Origin: Bacillota bacterium | GTDB taxonomy: Bacteria > Bacillota > Dethiobacteria > Dethiobacterales > Dethiobacteraceae | NCBI GenBank assembly: GCA_018725345.1 | Contig: QLUI01000119.1 | Span: 1 to 6,126 of the forward strand | Length of the DNA: 6,126 nucleotides | Direction: 5' to 3' | Shown here: positions 6,061-6,126 of the stretch, in pieces | How positions within the stretch are numbered: the stretch's first letter is position 1 | How the letters are laid out: each line of letters starts with the position of its first letter | Program-made: the position numbers and the translations under genes | The notes under the pieces: model-generated | Told to the model about the DNA's origin: nothing | Seen by the model: the letters and a program-made list of their open reading frames with translations, nothing else | Databases searched by the model: none

Positions 6061-6126
6061 CTATTCACGTCGCATAGCCTCGACAGGATTCATCTTCATT
6101 GCTCTCCGGGCAGGGTATAGGCCCGA
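6061..6126 (-). CDS. MacB/FtsX-type ABC transporter permease, C-terminal fragment
   Basis: The window edge cuts this gene; only 21 codons and the TAG are present. They read SGLYPARRAMKMNPVEAMRRE, the strongly conserved ending of MacB/LolC/FtsX-type permeases, where the last membrane helix runs into G.yPA..A....P.eALR. Such proteins form tripartite efflux or export pumps with an ATPase and a periplasmic adaptor, or act as mechanotransmission ABC systems. It is on the same strand as the exporter/radical SAM operon and may have been its upstream neighbour before the insertion. The rest of the gene lies beyond 6126. Confidence 0.85.
   Translation of the reverse strand, partial: SGLYPARRAMKMNPVEAMRRE

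Noticed and set aside
1..6126. CRISPR arrays, tRNA or rRNA genes
   Set aside because: I saw no regularly spaced repeats, no tRNA-like cloverleaf with a TTCGA-type arm and CCA end, and no rRNA signature.

Overview
The window is bacterial DNA of moderate GC with compact, strongly Shine-Dalgarno-led genes, every one of them on the minus strand. No taxonomic marker is present. The style of the ABC and radical SAM proteins would fit a Thermotogae or Firmicutes-like bacterium, but that is only a guess.

Read in the direction of transcription (right to left), the window opens at 6126-6061 with the last 21 residues of a MacB/FtsX-type ABC permease. A non-coding stretch rich in hairpins follows (about 5920-6060). 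Next is an IS1634-type insertion sequence (3677-5919) bounded by 14-bp perfect inverted repeats. Beyond it lies a tight four-gene operon (3543-315): an ABC exporter ATPase, an ABC-2 permease, a radical SAM enzyme with a degenerate SPASM-like C-terminus, and a PqqD-like protein that looks like a RiPP recognition element. A short lysine/arginine-rich frame overlaps the start of the ATPase gene. The last ~314 bases show no convincing gene.

The operon has the parts list of a ribosomally made, radical-SAM-modified peptide (RiPP) pathway: a peptide-binding RRE protein, a maturase and an exporter. No clear precursor gene is visible. The insertion sequence sits exactly where a precursor or leader gene could be expected, and the one small frame there (3536-3760) crosses the insertion-sequence end, so its N-terminus is made of insertion-sequence DNA. 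The precursor may have been cut by the insertion or may lie outside the window.

The insertion sequence has several noteworthy details. Its transposase frame ends early at an A7 run that forms an in-frame A_AAA_AAG slippery heptamer; reading on in the -1 frame restores a family-like C-terminus ending at 4090. Its own promoter (TGGACA-17-TATGAT) overlaps one arm of a 9-bp inverted repeat whose other arm covers the transposase start codon, a layout expected to silence read-through transcripts. The end facing the operon offers a -35-like TTGCCA with a TATATT in the flanking DNA, a possible hybrid promoter driving the operon. It has ~400 bp of extra non-coding DNA after the transposase and no visible target duplication, which suggests rearrangement.
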